A program made the position numbers and the translations under genes. A stretch of DNA of 34,139 nucleotides from Oxalobacteraceae bacterium (GTDB lineage: Bacteria; Pseudomonadota; Gammaproteobacteria; Burkholderiales; Burkholderiaceae_D): assembly GCA_021298975.1 (NCBI GenBank), contig JAJTGC010000015.1:1-34139 (forward strand). Reading direction: 5' to 3'. The notes under the pieces are model-generated. The model worked only from the letters and a program-made list of their open reading frames with translations. It made no database searches and was not told the origin of the DNA. Below, piece after piece: positions 1 to 7,813 of the stretch. Each line of letters opens with the position of its first letter. The stretch's first letter is position 1.

Positions 1-71
1 GGCTCACGAGGCCCGGTGATGCATGAATGCCTTCACCGACTACGCTTACGCCCCACCCACACGCGTCACAC

Positions 72-416
72 ATGCGCCTGCTGCTGCTCTGGCTGATCAA
101 TACAGTCGCGATTTTCGCCCTGCCCCATCTGCTCGATTCCGTGCAGGTCGACAGCTTCACTACTGCGTTAACCGCAGCACTCGTACTAGGGTTGGTCAAT
201 ACGCTGATTCGCCCCATACTGATTCTGCTGACGCTGCCGGTAACCTTCCTCACCTTGGGACTCTTTGTGTTTGTGATCAACGGCCTGATGTTCTGGGCAG
301 TCGCTGATCTGGTCACTGGTTTTCAGGTCGCAGGATTTGGTGCTGCCGTGGCTGGCGCCTTCGTGTACAGCCTGCTGTCCTGGCTGCTGTCGGCTATCTT
401 GATACGAAATAAATGA
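72..416 (+). CDS. Phage-holin-4-2-like small integral membrane protein
   Basis: A 114-residue, almost wholly hydrophobic protein with about four membrane segments and short polar turns (the NTLIRPIL turn and a final IRNK). This is the pattern of the Phage_holin_4_2 (YvlD-like) family, common in bacterial chromosomes and not evidence of a prophage; its function is unknown. An ATG at 27 is in frame, but the 15 extra residues are polar and proline-rich and unlike the family start, so ATG 72 is chosen. Neither ATG has a clear ribosome site. The stop overlaps the metF start (ATGA at 413-416), so the two are probably translated together. The first 71 bases hold no gene I can identify. Confidence 0.75.
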   Translation: MRLLLLWLINTVAIFALPHLLDSVQVDSFTTALTAALVLGLVNTLIRPILILLTLPVTFLTLGLFVFVINGLMFWAVADLVTGFQVAGFGAAVAGAFVYSLLSWLLSAILIRNK

Positions 417-1276
417 CTCGCTCAATGACTACTTCAGCTTTGAAAATGCCCGCTATCAGCATGGAATTCTTCCCGCCCAAGACCACCGAGGGTACCGATA
501 AACTGCGCGCGGTGCGCGTGCAACTTGCCGAGCTCCGGCCTGAGTATTTCTCGGTCACCTTCGGCGCTGCCGGGTCGACTCAGGCGGGAACGCGCGATAC
601 CGTGCTCGACATTCAGCGTGAAGGTCATATGGCCGCGCCGCACTTATCCTGCATGGGCCGCAGCCGCGCTGAACTGCGCGAGATCATCCATGAATACAAG
701 TCGCACGGCATACGCCACATGGTTGCCCTGCGCGGCGATCTGCCAAGCGGTTTTGGCGGATCGTCGGGTGAGTTCAGTCATGCCAATGAACTCATTGAGT
801 TCATTCGTGCCGAAACCGGTGACTGGTTTCATATCGAGGCCGCTGCGTACCCCGAGATGCATCCGCAGGCACGCTCACCGCAGGATGATCTGCAGAATTT
901 CATTCGCAAGATCAGAGCCGGTGCCAATTCAGCGATCACCCAGTATTTTTACAATGCGGATGCGTATTTCCGTTTTATTGATGAAATCCATAAAGCCGGT
1001 GTCGATGCGCCAGTCGTTCCCGGCATCATGCCCATCACCAATTACACGCAGCTCATGCGTTTCTCCGACATGTGCGGGGCAGAGATACCGCGCTGGGTTC
1101 GTCTGAAACTTGCCAGTTTTGTTGATGACAGTGCGTCCATACGAGCCTTCGGTCTGGATGTGGTCACGCAGTTGTGTGATCGTTTGATCGCTGGCGGTGC
1201 GCCAGGTCTGCACTTTTACACACTCAATCAGGCCGCGCCGACGATCGCGATCTGGCAGCGTCTCGCGGGTCGCTGA
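413..1276 (+). CDS. metF: 5,10-methylenetetrahydrofolate reductase
   Basis: Cytosolic flavoenzyme that reduces 5,10-methylene-THF to 5-methyl-THF, the methyl donor for methionine synthesis. The 287-residue length matches the short bacterial TIM-barrel form with no regulatory domain. The start motif MEFFPPKT (residues 17-24) contains the Glu (E18) equivalent to catalytic Glu28 of E. coli MetF, and RGDLP (107-111) contains the flavin-contacting Asp (D109). The VTFGAAGST segment near residues 48-56 is also typical. ATG 413 is favoured by its 4-base overlap with the upstream stop; ATG 425 is a possible alternative. The gene converges on the 5-formyl-THF cyclo-ligase gene with no gap, putting two folate enzymes side by side. 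Confidence 0.95.
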   Translation: MTRSMTTSALKMPAISMEFFPPKTTEGTDKLRAVRVQLAELRPEYFSVTFGAAGSTQAGTRDTVLDIQREGHMAAPHLSCMGRSRAELREIIHEYKSHGIRHMVALRGDLPSGFGGSSGEFSHANELIEFIRAETGDWFHIEAAAYPEMHPQARSPQDDLQNFIRKIRAGANSAITQYFYNADAYFRFIDEIHKAGVDAPVVPGIMPITNYTQLMRFSDMCGAEIPRWVRLKLASFVDDSASIRAFGLDVVTQLCDRLIAGGAPGLHFYTLNQAAPTIAIWQRLAGR

Positions 1277-1819
1277 TCAGTCGGTCAGAATCACATCCAG
1301 CGCAATATCAAATGCATCTGCCGGAAAATCGGCTTTCGTTATCGCATACGCGATGCCCACGGCCAGAGGTCGAGGCGAGTGCGCCAGTGTGCGATCGAAA
1401 TAACCGCCGCCGTAACCCAGCCGATACTGTGCCGCGTTGAAACCTACACACGGGGCAAGGAGCGCATCGGGCCTGACAAAGTTTGACCGGTCCGCCGGCG
1501 CCAGCGTGCCGCTGGCGTCGCGCGTCAGTGCATCGCCGGCCTGCCAGAAAACGAACTGCAGAGGCTGATTTTTTTCCATTACGACAGGCATGGCCACGCG
1601 TATTCCTCGCTCCGGCAGCGTTGCGTAAAGTGAGGAAAGGTCGGGCTCGCCCGCCATGGGAAGATAGGCGCCCAGCACGGCCACTTGATGTGCGTCCAGC
1701 CAGGCCCACAGTTTCGACGCAATGCGCGCATCTGCCTGCGCTTTCACATCCGCGCCCATCGCCTTGCGTGCTGCAATCAATGCCTTGCGCAGGTCTGCTT
1801 TTACGGTATCGGTTTTCAT
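1277..1819 (-). CDS. 5-formyltetrahydrofolate cyclo-ligase
   Basis: Converts 5-formyl-THF to 5,10-methenyl-THF using ATP, returning the storage or inhibitory folate to the active pool. At 180 residues it has the usual family length. The N-terminal KADLRKALIAARKAM segment, central GAYLPMAGEPDLSSL, and the C-terminal signature GYGGGYFDRTLA (about residues 136-147), which forms the nucleotide/substrate loop, identify the 5-FTHF cyclo-ligase (YgfA/MTHFS) family. Its stop codon directly abuts the metF stop (tail to tail). In E. coli the homologue lies beside the 6S RNA gene ssrS; I see no 6S RNA here. The region ahead of its start is shared with slt and contains a perfect palindrome. Confidence 0.93.
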   Translation of the reverse strand: MKTDTVKADLRKALIAARKAMGADVKAQADARIASKLWAWLDAHQVAVLGAYLPMAGEPDLSSLYATLPERGIRVAMPVVMEKNQPLQFVFWQAGDALTRDASGTLAPADRSNFVRPDALLAPCVGFNAAQYRLGYGGGYFDRTLAHSPRPLAVGIAYAITKADFPADAFDIALDVILTD

Positions 1820-1871
1820 AGTGCAAAAGAATGCTTGGGTCGTCGATTTACTTCAAGAGCGCATGCTATTC

Positions 1872-1886
1872 TAAACAGACTGTTTA
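1872..1886. promoter_or_regulatory. Perfect 15-bp palindrome, candidate operator
   Basis: Seven-base arms TAAACAG and CTGTTTA mirror each other around one A. It lies in the 89-bp divergent space between the cyclo-ligase start (1819) and slt (1909), ending 22 bases before the slt ATG. A short perfect dyad in this position is what a dimeric repressor such as a TetR-family protein would bind. No regulator gene adjoins it, so the ligand and target remain inference. Confidence 0.4.
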
Positions 1887-1908
1887 CTAATAGAAACCCG
1901 GAATTTGC

Positions 1909-3876
1909 ATGACAAAGAAAAGCTGGATCGCCTTGGGAATTTTTTGTGCTGTTGCGACGGCGATGATGATGATGCCTTCGTCGGCGGATGCCGGGCGACG
2001 CGCCCCAGTTGCACTTAACGCCGCCGACGCAGATTTTATCGCCTTGCGCGAAGCAGCACTGCGCGGCGATATGGGCGAGGCGGGCCGCATCTCAGCGCGC
2101 CTGTCCGATTATCCCGTGCAGTCTTATATTGAATACTACCGGCTGTATCCACGGCTGGCATCGGCACCCGAGGGTGAGGTACGCAGCTTTTTATCGAAGC
2201 ATGAAGGTACGGCTATCGGCGATCGTTTGCGCAATGACTGGTTGCTGCTGATAGGGCGTGCTCGCGACTGGCGCTTGTTTGACGAGCAGTACCCGCTGTT
2301 TGTACTGAATGACGATACTCAGCTCAAATGCTATGCACTCTTGTCGAAACTGGCCAAGGGCGAGAAAGTCGCCAAAGCGGCACAGGATTTGCTCGTGCAA
2401 CCCAAAGCCTATGGTGAGGCGTGCGTCGATCTGATTGGTCGCCTGCAACGAGAAAAGCAATTCAGCGAAACTGATGTCTGGAAGCAGATTCGTCTCTCGG
2501 TGGAATTTGGTGTACCCGGTACGGCTCGACGCATCGCAGCGTTCACGGAGGTCAGCGAAAAGCAGCTGGTTCAGGCGATTGACAAACCCAATGTCATCAT
2601 TGATCAGGGTGCGACCGGATCGAGGGTCGCGCGCGAGTTGTTCATCATCGCCATCGGTCGCCTTGCGCGAACGGATGTCGAGCGCGCCGCAAAAGTGCTT
2701 GAGCGTATGCAGACCCGCCTGTCCGGCGAAGAGCTTGCTGCTGCCTGGGCCCAGATCGCCTTGCCCGCCTCCTTGTCGCTGTCCAAAGACGCTGCGCCGT
2801 ACTGGCGCAAGAGTTGGGGAGCGTTGCTGTCTCAAGAGGGATATCAGTGGCGCGCGCGCGCTGCCTTGCGTGAGGCTGATTGGCCGATGGTGGCCAAAGC
2901 GATCGAGAGCATGCCGCCTGATCTGCAGAAAGACCCGACCTGGATTTACTGGCGCGGACGCGCGTTGCTTGCCGCGGGTGCTGCGGAAGATGCGCACAAA
3001 TATTTTCAGTTGATTGCGGGGCAGCATAATTTTTACGGCATTCTGGCGATGGAAGAGCTTGGACTCAAAGTCGCGCCGCTACCCCGACCCCAACCGCCCA
3101 AAGCCGACGAAATTGCAGAGGCATCGAACAACACCGGCCTTCGTCATGCGCTGAAATTTCTGGATATGGAATTGCGCTTTGAGGGTAATCGCGAGTGGAA
3201 CTGGCAGCTGCGTAAAATGAATGAGCGCCAGCTATTGGCTACCGCCGAATTCGCGCGCCGCAGTGAGGTACTTGACCGCATGGTGACAACAGCGGATCGC
3301 ACGAAACTGGAGCTCGATCTGACCCAGCGTTATCCGACACCGTATGACGACATCATGCAAAATGCCACGCGTCCCATTGGTCTGGACAAGGCCTGGGTTT
3401 ACGGACTCATTCGCCAGGAATCACGTTTCATTCGCGCTGCGCGCTCTCAGGTTGGTGCATCGGGACTGATGCAGATCATGCCCGCCACGGCCACTTATGT
3501 CGCGCGTAAAATCGGCATGTCCGGTTTCAGTCTCAGCACGCTGAATGACATCAAGACCAATATCACGCTGGGTACGCAGTATCTGAACATGGTGCTGGCC
3601 AACCTCGGCGGTTCGCAAACGCTGGCAACCGCTGCCTACAATGCCGGGCCGGGTCGGCCGCGTCAGTGGCGCTCCACACTCAGCAAGCCAGTCGAAGGTG
3701 CGATATTTGCCGAGACGATTCCATTCACCGAAACGCGGGTTTACGTGAAAAATGTGATGTCCAATACCACCTGGTATGCCGCCATGTTTGAAAACAAGCC
3801 ACAGTCGATGAAAACCCGGCTGGGCATGGTGACGCCACGAGATGCCAATCTTGCCGAACTCGGTGATCTGCCATGA
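1909..3876 (+). CDS. slt: Soluble lytic murein transglycosylase
   Basis: Periplasmic muramidase that cleaves peptidoglycan between MurNAc and GlcNAc to give 1,6-anhydromuropeptides during wall turnover. The 655 residues start with a signal peptide (KK, a hydrophobic stretch to about residue 24, cut near SADA). A long alpha-helical superhelical region follows (about 35-450). The C-terminal SLT lysozyme-like domain (about 480-630) has catalytic Glu504 in IRQESRF, GLMQIMP (519-525) and AYNAGPG (576-582), all classic family-1 motifs. Length matches E. coli Slt70. Its last codon overlaps the next gene (ATGA at 3873-3876), giving an slt / epimerase / cca operon, an arrangement common in Burkholderiales. 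Confidence 0.95.
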   Translation: MTKKSWIALGIFCAVATAMMMMPSSADAGRRAPVALNAADADFIALREAALRGDMGEAGRISARLSDYPVQSYIEYYRLYPRLASAPEGEVRSFLSKHEGTAIGDRLRNDWLLLIGRARDWRLFDEQYPLFVLNDDTQLKCYALLSKLAKGEKVAKAAQDLLVQPKAYGEACVDLIGRLQREKQFSETDVWKQIRLSVEFGVPGTARRIAAFTEVSEKQLVQAIDKPNVIIDQGATGSRVARELFIIAIGRLARTDVERAAKVLERMQTRLSGEELAAAWAQIALPASLSLSKDAAPYWRKSWGALLSQEGYQWRARAALREADWPMVAKAIESMPPDLQKDPTWIYWRGRALLAAGAAEDAHKYFQLIAGQHNFYGILAMEELGLKVAPLPRPQPPKADEIAEASNNTGLRHALKFLDMELRFEGNREWNWQLRKMNERQLLATAEFARRSEVLDRMVTTADRTKLELDLTQRYPTPYDDIMQNATRPIGLDKAWVYGLIRQESRFIRAARSQVGASGLMQIMPATATYVARKIGMSGFSLSTLNDIKTNITLGTQYLNMVLANLGGSQTLATAAYNAGPGRPRQWRSTLSKPVEGAIFAETIPFTETRVYVKNVMSNTTWYAAMFENKPQSMKTRLGMVTPRDANLAELGDLP

Positions 3877-4796
3877 CGGTCATGCATCACGAAACTGTTT
3901 TAGTCATTGGGGGCAGTGGTTTTATCGGCTCCCACATGGTGGCGCGACTCGCTGCCTCTGGCCGTCGTGTTGTCGTGCCAACGCGCCATCTGCCGCGCGC
4001 CAGTCACTTGCTCGTGCTGCCAACTGTGCAGGTGGTCGAAGCCGATATCCATGACGATGCCGCGCTGGATCGCTTGATTGCGCAAGTCGATGCAGTCGTC
4101 AATCTGGTCGGCGTGCTGCATTCAAAGCCCGGCAATCCCTGGGGTCCGCAATTCGAACAAGCTCACGTTGCTCTGCCACGGCGCATTGCGCTGGCGTGCA
4201 GCAGACTCGGCGTGAAGCGCTGTTTGCATATGTGTGCTCTGGGTGCGGCGAGCGATGCGCCCTCCATGTATCAGCGCTCCAAAGCTGCGGGTGAGCAACT
4301 CATGCTCACCATGCCAGAACTCGAAGTCACCTCATTTCGTCCCTCGGTGGTGTTCGGACCCGAAGATCAGTTTCTGAATGTGTTCGCACGCATGCAGGCT
4401 CTGCTGCCGGTCATGGTGGTGGGTGGTGCCGACGCAAAATTCCAGCCTGTGTTTGTCGGTGATCTTGCGCAGGCTTTCGTCGATGCGCTGGACGATCCTC
4501 GGAGCGTAGGCAAAGTGTACGAGCTGGTGGGGCCCCATGTGTACACCTTGCGCGAGCTGATCCGTCTCTCCGGTACGTACTCGCATCATCGACGGCCCGT
4601 GATTGGGTTGCCTGCGTCACTGGCGCGCGTTCAGGCTTTCGTGCTGGAGCATATGCCGGGTGGGCCGATCATGAGCCGCGACAATCTCGACTCCATGAAA
4701 GCCGACAATGTCGCCAGTGGCAACTATCCCTTGCCACCCGCCTGGCATCCGACCGCACTGGAAGCGGTCGCGCCGCACTATCTCGCACCACATTGA
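3873..4796 (+). CDS. NAD(P)-dependent epimerase/dehydratase family protein (complex I NDUFA9-like)
   Basis: A 307-residue Rossmann-fold protein of the atypical extended SDR group that also contains the complex I accessory subunit NDUFA9. The nucleotide-binding loop GGSGFIG is at residues 13-19. A YQRSK (Y133, K137) provides the Tyr-x3-Lys pair, and SFRPSVVFGPEDQFLN is the typical central motif of the group. No substrate can be assigned; family members are also annotated as NAD(P)H-binding or quinone-reductase-like. It overlaps slt by 4 bases and is followed 3 bases later by cca, so it sits in a three-gene operon whose members have no obvious shared pathway. Confidence 0.88.
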   Translation: MTVMHHETVLVIGGSGFIGSHMVARLAASGRRVVVPTRHLPRASHLLVLPTVQVVEADIHDDAALDRLIAQVDAVVNLVGVLHSKPGNPWGPQFEQAHVALPRRIALACSRLGVKRCLHMCALGAASDAPSMYQRSKAAGEQLMLTMPELEVTSFRPSVVFGPEDQFLNVFARMQALLPVMVVGGADAKFQPVFVGDLAQAFVDALDDPRSVGKVYELVGPHVYTLRELIRLSGTYSHHRRPVIGLPASLARVQAFVLEHMPGGPIMSRDNLDSMKADNVASGNYPLPPAWHPTALEAVAPHYLAPH

Positions 4797-4799
4797 GCC

Positions 4800-6065
4800 A
4801 TGAGCGCGCCCGTCAAAACCTATGTGGTCGGCGGCGCGGTACGCGATGCTTTGCTGGGCTTGCCCGTCAAGGATCGTGATTATGTGGTGGTGGGTGCGAC
4901 GCCGGATCAGATGCGTGCGCAGGGCTTTCTTCCGGTGGGCAGGGACTTTCCTGTTTTTCTGCATCCGGATACGCATGAAGAATACGCGCTCGCGCGCACC
5001 GAACGTAAAACCGCACCCGGCTATACCGGTTTCAGTTTTCATGCTGCGCCTGATGTCACGCTCGAACAGGATTTGTTGCGACGCGATCTGACCATCAATG
5101 CGATTGCCCAGGATACGGAGGGCACGCTGATTGATCCCTATGGCGGTCGTGCTGATTTGGAGGCCCGCGTTTTCCGTCATGTCTCTGCCGCGTTTGCCGA
5201 AGACCCGGTGCGTATTTTGCGCGTTGCACGTTTCGCCGCCCGCTTTACCGAATTCACCGTTGCCGAAGAAACGCTGTTACTCATGCAGCATATGGTGGCA
5301 TCCGGTGAAGTGGACGCCTTGGTGCCCGAACGCGTCTGGCAAGAGCTTTCACGCGGATTGATGGAAGCCACGCCCTCGCGCATGTTCATGGTGTTGCGAG
5401 ATGCGGGTGCGCTGAAGCGCATCTTGCCCGAAATCGCCGCGCTGGATGGCGTACCGCAGCCGGCGCAGCATCATCCTGAAATTGATACGCTGATCCACGT
5501 GATGATGGTGATCGACGCGGCGGCTCGGCAGTCAGCCTCTTTGCCAATACGTTTTGCTGCACTGGTGCATGATCTGGGCAAGGGCACCACATCGCCTGCG
5601 CAGTGGCCGCAACATATTGCGCACGAAGCACGCAGCGTGGCACTGGTGGAGGCCTTGTGTGAGCGCCTGAAAATTCCGGGTGATGTACGTGATCTTGCCG
5701 TGATGACGGCGCGCGAGCATGGCAATGTGGGACGCGCACTCGAGATGCGCGCTGACACACTCGTAAAAATGCTGGAACGTTGCGACGCTTTCAGAAAGCC
5801 GGCACGTTTTTTGGATGTGCTGCTCGCCAGCGAGTGCGATTTCCGTGGTCGTGCCGGATTTGAGGAACGCCCTTTTCCCCAGCGCGCTTTTTTGCAGACC
5901 GTGCTCGCCGCTGCGCAATCCATCGTCGGTGGCGAGATCGCTGCCACGGTCTCGGCCAGTCATCCCGACAAGCCTGCCGAGGCGATAGCGCAGGCCATAC
6001 ACGCCGCGCGCATTGCGGCAGTCGCCGCGGTGATGCCGCATAAAAAAGCGGACCCACATCACTGA
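4800..6065 (+). CDS. cca: Multifunctional CCA tRNA nucleotidyltransferase / phosphodiesterase / phosphatase
   Basis: Adds or repairs the CCA end of tRNAs without a template. The 421-residue length fits the beta/gammaproteobacterial class II enzyme with an HD domain. Seen: GGAVRD (11-16), the two metal-binding aspartates D25 and D27 in KDRDYVVVG, RRDLTINA (about residues 96-103), and the HD-domain motif with HVMMV and HDLGKG, which carries the extra 2',3'-cyclic phosphodiesterase and phosphatase activities. Last gene of the slt operon. The final codons (from 6048) form one arm of a hairpin that ends transcription of the convergent EF-hand gene. Confidence 0.96.
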   Translation: MSAPVKTYVVGGAVRDALLGLPVKDRDYVVVGATPDQMRAQGFLPVGRDFPVFLHPDTHEEYALARTERKTAPGYTGFSFHAAPDVTLEQDLLRRDLTINAIAQDTEGTLIDPYGGRADLEARVFRHVSAAFAEDPVRILRVARFAARFTEFTVAEETLLLMQHMVASGEVDALVPERVWQELSRGLMEATPSRMFMVLRDAGALKRILPEIAALDGVPQPAQHHPEIDTLIHVMMVIDAAARQSASLPIRFAALVHDLGKGTTSPAQWPQHIAHEARSVALVEALCERLKIPGDVRDLAVMTAREHGNVGRALEMRADTLVKMLERCDAFRKPARFLDVLLASECDFRGRAGFEERPFPQRAFLQTVLAAAQSIVGGEIAATVSASHPDKPAEAIAQAIHAARIAAVAAVMPHKKADPHH

Positions 6066-6075
6066 TGGGGTCCGC
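6042..6075 (-). terminator. Intrinsic terminator of the EF-hand gene, overlapping the end of cca
   Basis: Arms GCGGACCC (6048-6055) and GGGTCCGC (6068-6075) pair perfectly. Inside them CATC (6057-6060) pairs with GATG (6064-6067) around a 3-base loop, with one bulged A. Six A residues at 6042-6047 become a U-run on the minus strand directly after the stem, as expected of a Rho-independent terminator for a leftward transcript. There is no T-run on the rightward side. It lies 57 bases past the EF-hand stop and inside the last codons of cca. Confidence 0.8.
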
Positions 6076-6131
6076 AACGCGCCGGAGGGTGGCGCGGGGT
6101 TCAGACCAATCGGCGGATCAAGGGGTTGCGG

Positions 6132-6623
6132 CTAAGGCGTCATCTTGTGGTGCGGCGCTGCGGCTATTTCGTCCTGTGTCAGCTTGCCGTCCTTGTTCTT
6201 GTCCAGTTTGTCAAAGTCGCGTACCAGTCGGGGCATTTTTCCGGCTTCAGCTTCTGCCTTGCTGAGCGCGCCGTCGCCATCGGTATCGGCTTTTTTCCAG
6301 TAGTCGCGCATGCTCTGTCTGAACTGTTCGCGCATCGCGCGATGATGGGCCTGCATTTCTTCAGTGGAGATAACGCCATCCTTGTTCGTGTCGGCTTCGG
6401 CAAATAGCCTCTCCACCCCTTCGTGCAATTCTCCGCGGCTCACCCGGCCATCTTTATTTTTGTCAAACTGTTCGAACATCGGCGGCGTTCTGTCGCCATG
6501 CATCATTTCACCGTACCTATCGCCGTCATGCTTGCCCTCGCCTTTTTGGTGGTGGTCGGCGTGGGCCAGACTGCCGGTCAGCAGTCCCGCCATCATTAAC
6601 CAGCGGAATGTATCCAGTTTCAT
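6132..6623 (-). CDS. Secreted EF-hand calcium-binding protein
   Basis: A 163-residue protein with a signal peptide (KLDTFRWLMMAGLLTGSLA, cleavage near AHA at 20-22), so probably periplasmic. Four EF-hand loops with the canonical DxNxDG...E pattern lie at residues 54-65, 78-89, 113-124 and 141-152; all keep Asp at loop positions 1 and 5 and Glu at position 12, so all four should bind Ca2+. A His-rich stretch (HADHHQKGEGKHDG) follows the signal peptide and could bind transition metals. The AAAGGTG ribosome site sits 6 bases before the ATG. It is monocistronic, with its own terminator. Its biological role is unknown; calcium buffering or sensing is inference. Confidence 0.85.
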   Translation of the reverse strand: MKLDTFRWLMMAGLLTGSLAHADHHQKGEGKHDGDRYGEMMHGDRTPPMFEQFDKNKDGRVSRGELHEGVERLFAEADTNKDGVISTEEMQAHHRAMREQFRQSMRDYWKKADTDGDGALSKAEAEAGKMPRLVRDFDKLDKNKDGKLTQDEIAAAPHHKMTP

Positions 6624-6675
6624 GTGTCACCTTTAATTGGGTTGGTTACCGGGCAAGGTCTACAAGTACTGACCC

Positions 6676-6697
6676 GGCGCGCTCATGATGGCGCGCC
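6676..6697. repeat. GC-rich inverted repeat between EF-hand and LysR genes
   Basis: Arms GGCGCGC (6676-6682) and GCGCGCC (6691-6697) with an 8-base loop. It lies about 57 bases past the LysR stop (LysR is transcribed leftward) and 53 bases before the EF-hand start. No U-run follows on either strand, so it is at best a weak or Rho-assisted terminator for the LysR transcript. Confidence 0.35.
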
Positions 6698-6753
6698 AGA
6701 TACAGAGTGACACATCGGGTTTACCACTTGTTACAGAAAGATCAGGAAACTTG

Positions 6754-7662
6754 TCACTGACCATAGGCATGCAGCAAAAACTGTTGCAATGCTTCTGCGT
6801 GGGTATGCATTTTTCCGTCCGGATGCCAAAGTGCGCCGACCTCCATCGGCGGCACCAGATCCAGAATAGGACGCGCTTCGATGCGCTTGCCCTCCAGCGA
6901 CCAGGGACGAAACACCATGTCCGAGAGTACGGTCACGCCGAATCCATGCGCCACCAGACCACGTACTGCTTCGGTTGAGGTCGTACGAAAAACGATATTG
7001 GGCTTGATCCGACGTGATTTCCAGTAAGCCAGGGTGGCTTCCTCCGCCTCATCGGTGGTGACCATGATGTAAGGATGCTGCGCGATATCTTTTAATGAGG
7101 GCGACGGTATTTTCGCCAGCGCATGATCGGGTGCCACCCAGAGTTGACGGCGCGAGCGCACCATGACCGCATGACCGAAACGCTCCGGCCGGCGGATATT
7201 CGACAGAATGGCTACGCCCAGATCGACCTCCCGGTTGAGCACCGCCTGCTCAATGCTCGCCCGGTCCATGTCACGCAAGTCGATTTCCACTTCCGGATAG
7301 CTTGCCCTGAAGCGCGCCAGCAGATCCGGCAACAGATACCCCAGCACCGTGTAGGAGGCTGCCATTTTTACCGTGCCCCGTAATTGGCGTGCGCGGAAGC
7401 GAGGCTTGTGGGTGGCATCGCGCACCGAGTCCAGAATGTGGCAGGCCTGAAGAAAAAAATCCTGGCCTTCCGGCGTCAGTGAGACACCCTGAGCCAGGCG
7501 ATAAAAAAGCCGTACGCCCAGCTCTTTTTCCAGCGCGAGCACTGCATTGGTGATGGCGGACTGGGACACGTTTTCACTGGAGGCAGCCATCGAAAATTGG
7601 CCGTTGCGGGCTGCAGCGACGAAATAACGCAATTGCCGCAGGGTGACGTTATTCATGGACAT
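6754..7662 (-). CDS. LysR-family transcriptional regulator
   Basis: At 302 residues, a standard LTTR. The N-terminal winged helix-turn-helix (about residues 5-65) reads LRQLRYFVAAARNGQFSMAA then QSAITNAVLALEKELGVRLF; the C-terminal co-inducer domain (about 95-295) has the usual two-lobed pattern. A good ribosome site AAAGGAG (7672-7678, complement) lies 9 bases before ATG 7662, which fixes the start. It is divergent from the 1201-residue ferredoxin oxidoreductase gene with a T-N11-A site between, so the likely job is activating that gene in response to an arylpyruvate or related aromatic acid; the ligand is inference. Self-repression through the same site is usual for LTTRs. Confidence 0.93.
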   Translation of the reverse strand: MSMNNVTLRQLRYFVAAARNGQFSMAASSENVSQSAITNAVLALEKELGVRLFYRLAQGVSLTPEGQDFFLQACHILDSVRDATHKPRFRARQLRGTVKMAASYTVLGYLLPDLLARFRASYPEVEIDLRDMDRASIEQAVLNREVDLGVAILSNIRRPERFGHAVMVRSRRQLWVAPDHALAKIPSPSLKDIAQHPYIMVTTDEAEEATLAYWKSRRIKPNIVFRTTSTEAVRGLVAHGFGVTVLSDMVFRPWSLEGKRIEARPILDLVPPMEVGALWHPDGKMHTHAEALQQFLLHAYGQ

Positions 7663-7711
7663 GGGTAGCGGCTCCTTTGGGGTGTCATTTGCGTGCGAAA
7701 CCCCCTCTGGG

Positions 7712-7728
7712 TATCAGTTTTTCAGATA
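7712..7728. promoter_or_regulatory. LysR recognition site (T-N11-A dyad)
   Basis: TATC-N9-GATA, containing the T-N11-A pattern with an interrupted dyad that defines LTTR recognition sites. It is centred about 65 bases upstream of the start of transcription predicted from the -10 at 7773, the classic position of an LTTR recognition site, and 50 bases from the LysR start on the other side. Confidence 0.6.
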
Positions 7729-7737
7729 GTAAGCTTG

Positions 7738-7759
7738 CGTATTTGTGATTTTACGATAC
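7738..7759. promoter_or_regulatory. Second dyad, candidate LysR activation site
   Basis: Overlapping dyads CGTA (7738-7741) / TACG (7752-7755) and GTAT (7739-7742) / ATAC (7756-7759). They cover the region just upstream of and across the predicted -35, where an LTTR activation-binding site is expected. The match to T-N11-A is poorer than at 7712-7728. Confidence 0.35.
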
Positions 7760-7778
7760 CTTGGTCCCTGCCTATACT
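7750..7778 (+). promoter_or_regulatory. Sigma-70-type promoter of the oxidoreductase gene
   Basis: -10 TATACT (7773-7778) and a weak -35 TTTACG (7750-7755) separated by 17 bases. A weak -35 with a good -10 is typical of activator-dependent promoters. Transcription would start near 7785, giving a leader of about 29 bases with ribosome site GGGGGAG (7801-7807). Confidence 0.55.
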
Positions 7779-7813
7779 CTGGGACATAGAGATAAAACTG
7801 GGGGGAGCCCGTC

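Noticed and set aside
1-71. Remnant of an upstream gene end (short frames stopping at 19 and 26)
   Set aside because: Too few residues to recognise; does not match the expected AhcY C-terminus, so not annotated.
72-416. Possible prophage, from a holin-like protein
   Set aside because: This holin-like family is common in chromosomes next to metF, and no other phage gene is present.
2191-3027. 278-codon open frame antisense to slt
   Set aside because: The slt frame has clear domains and catalytic motifs; the antisense frame shows no family features and reflects GC-rich codon use.
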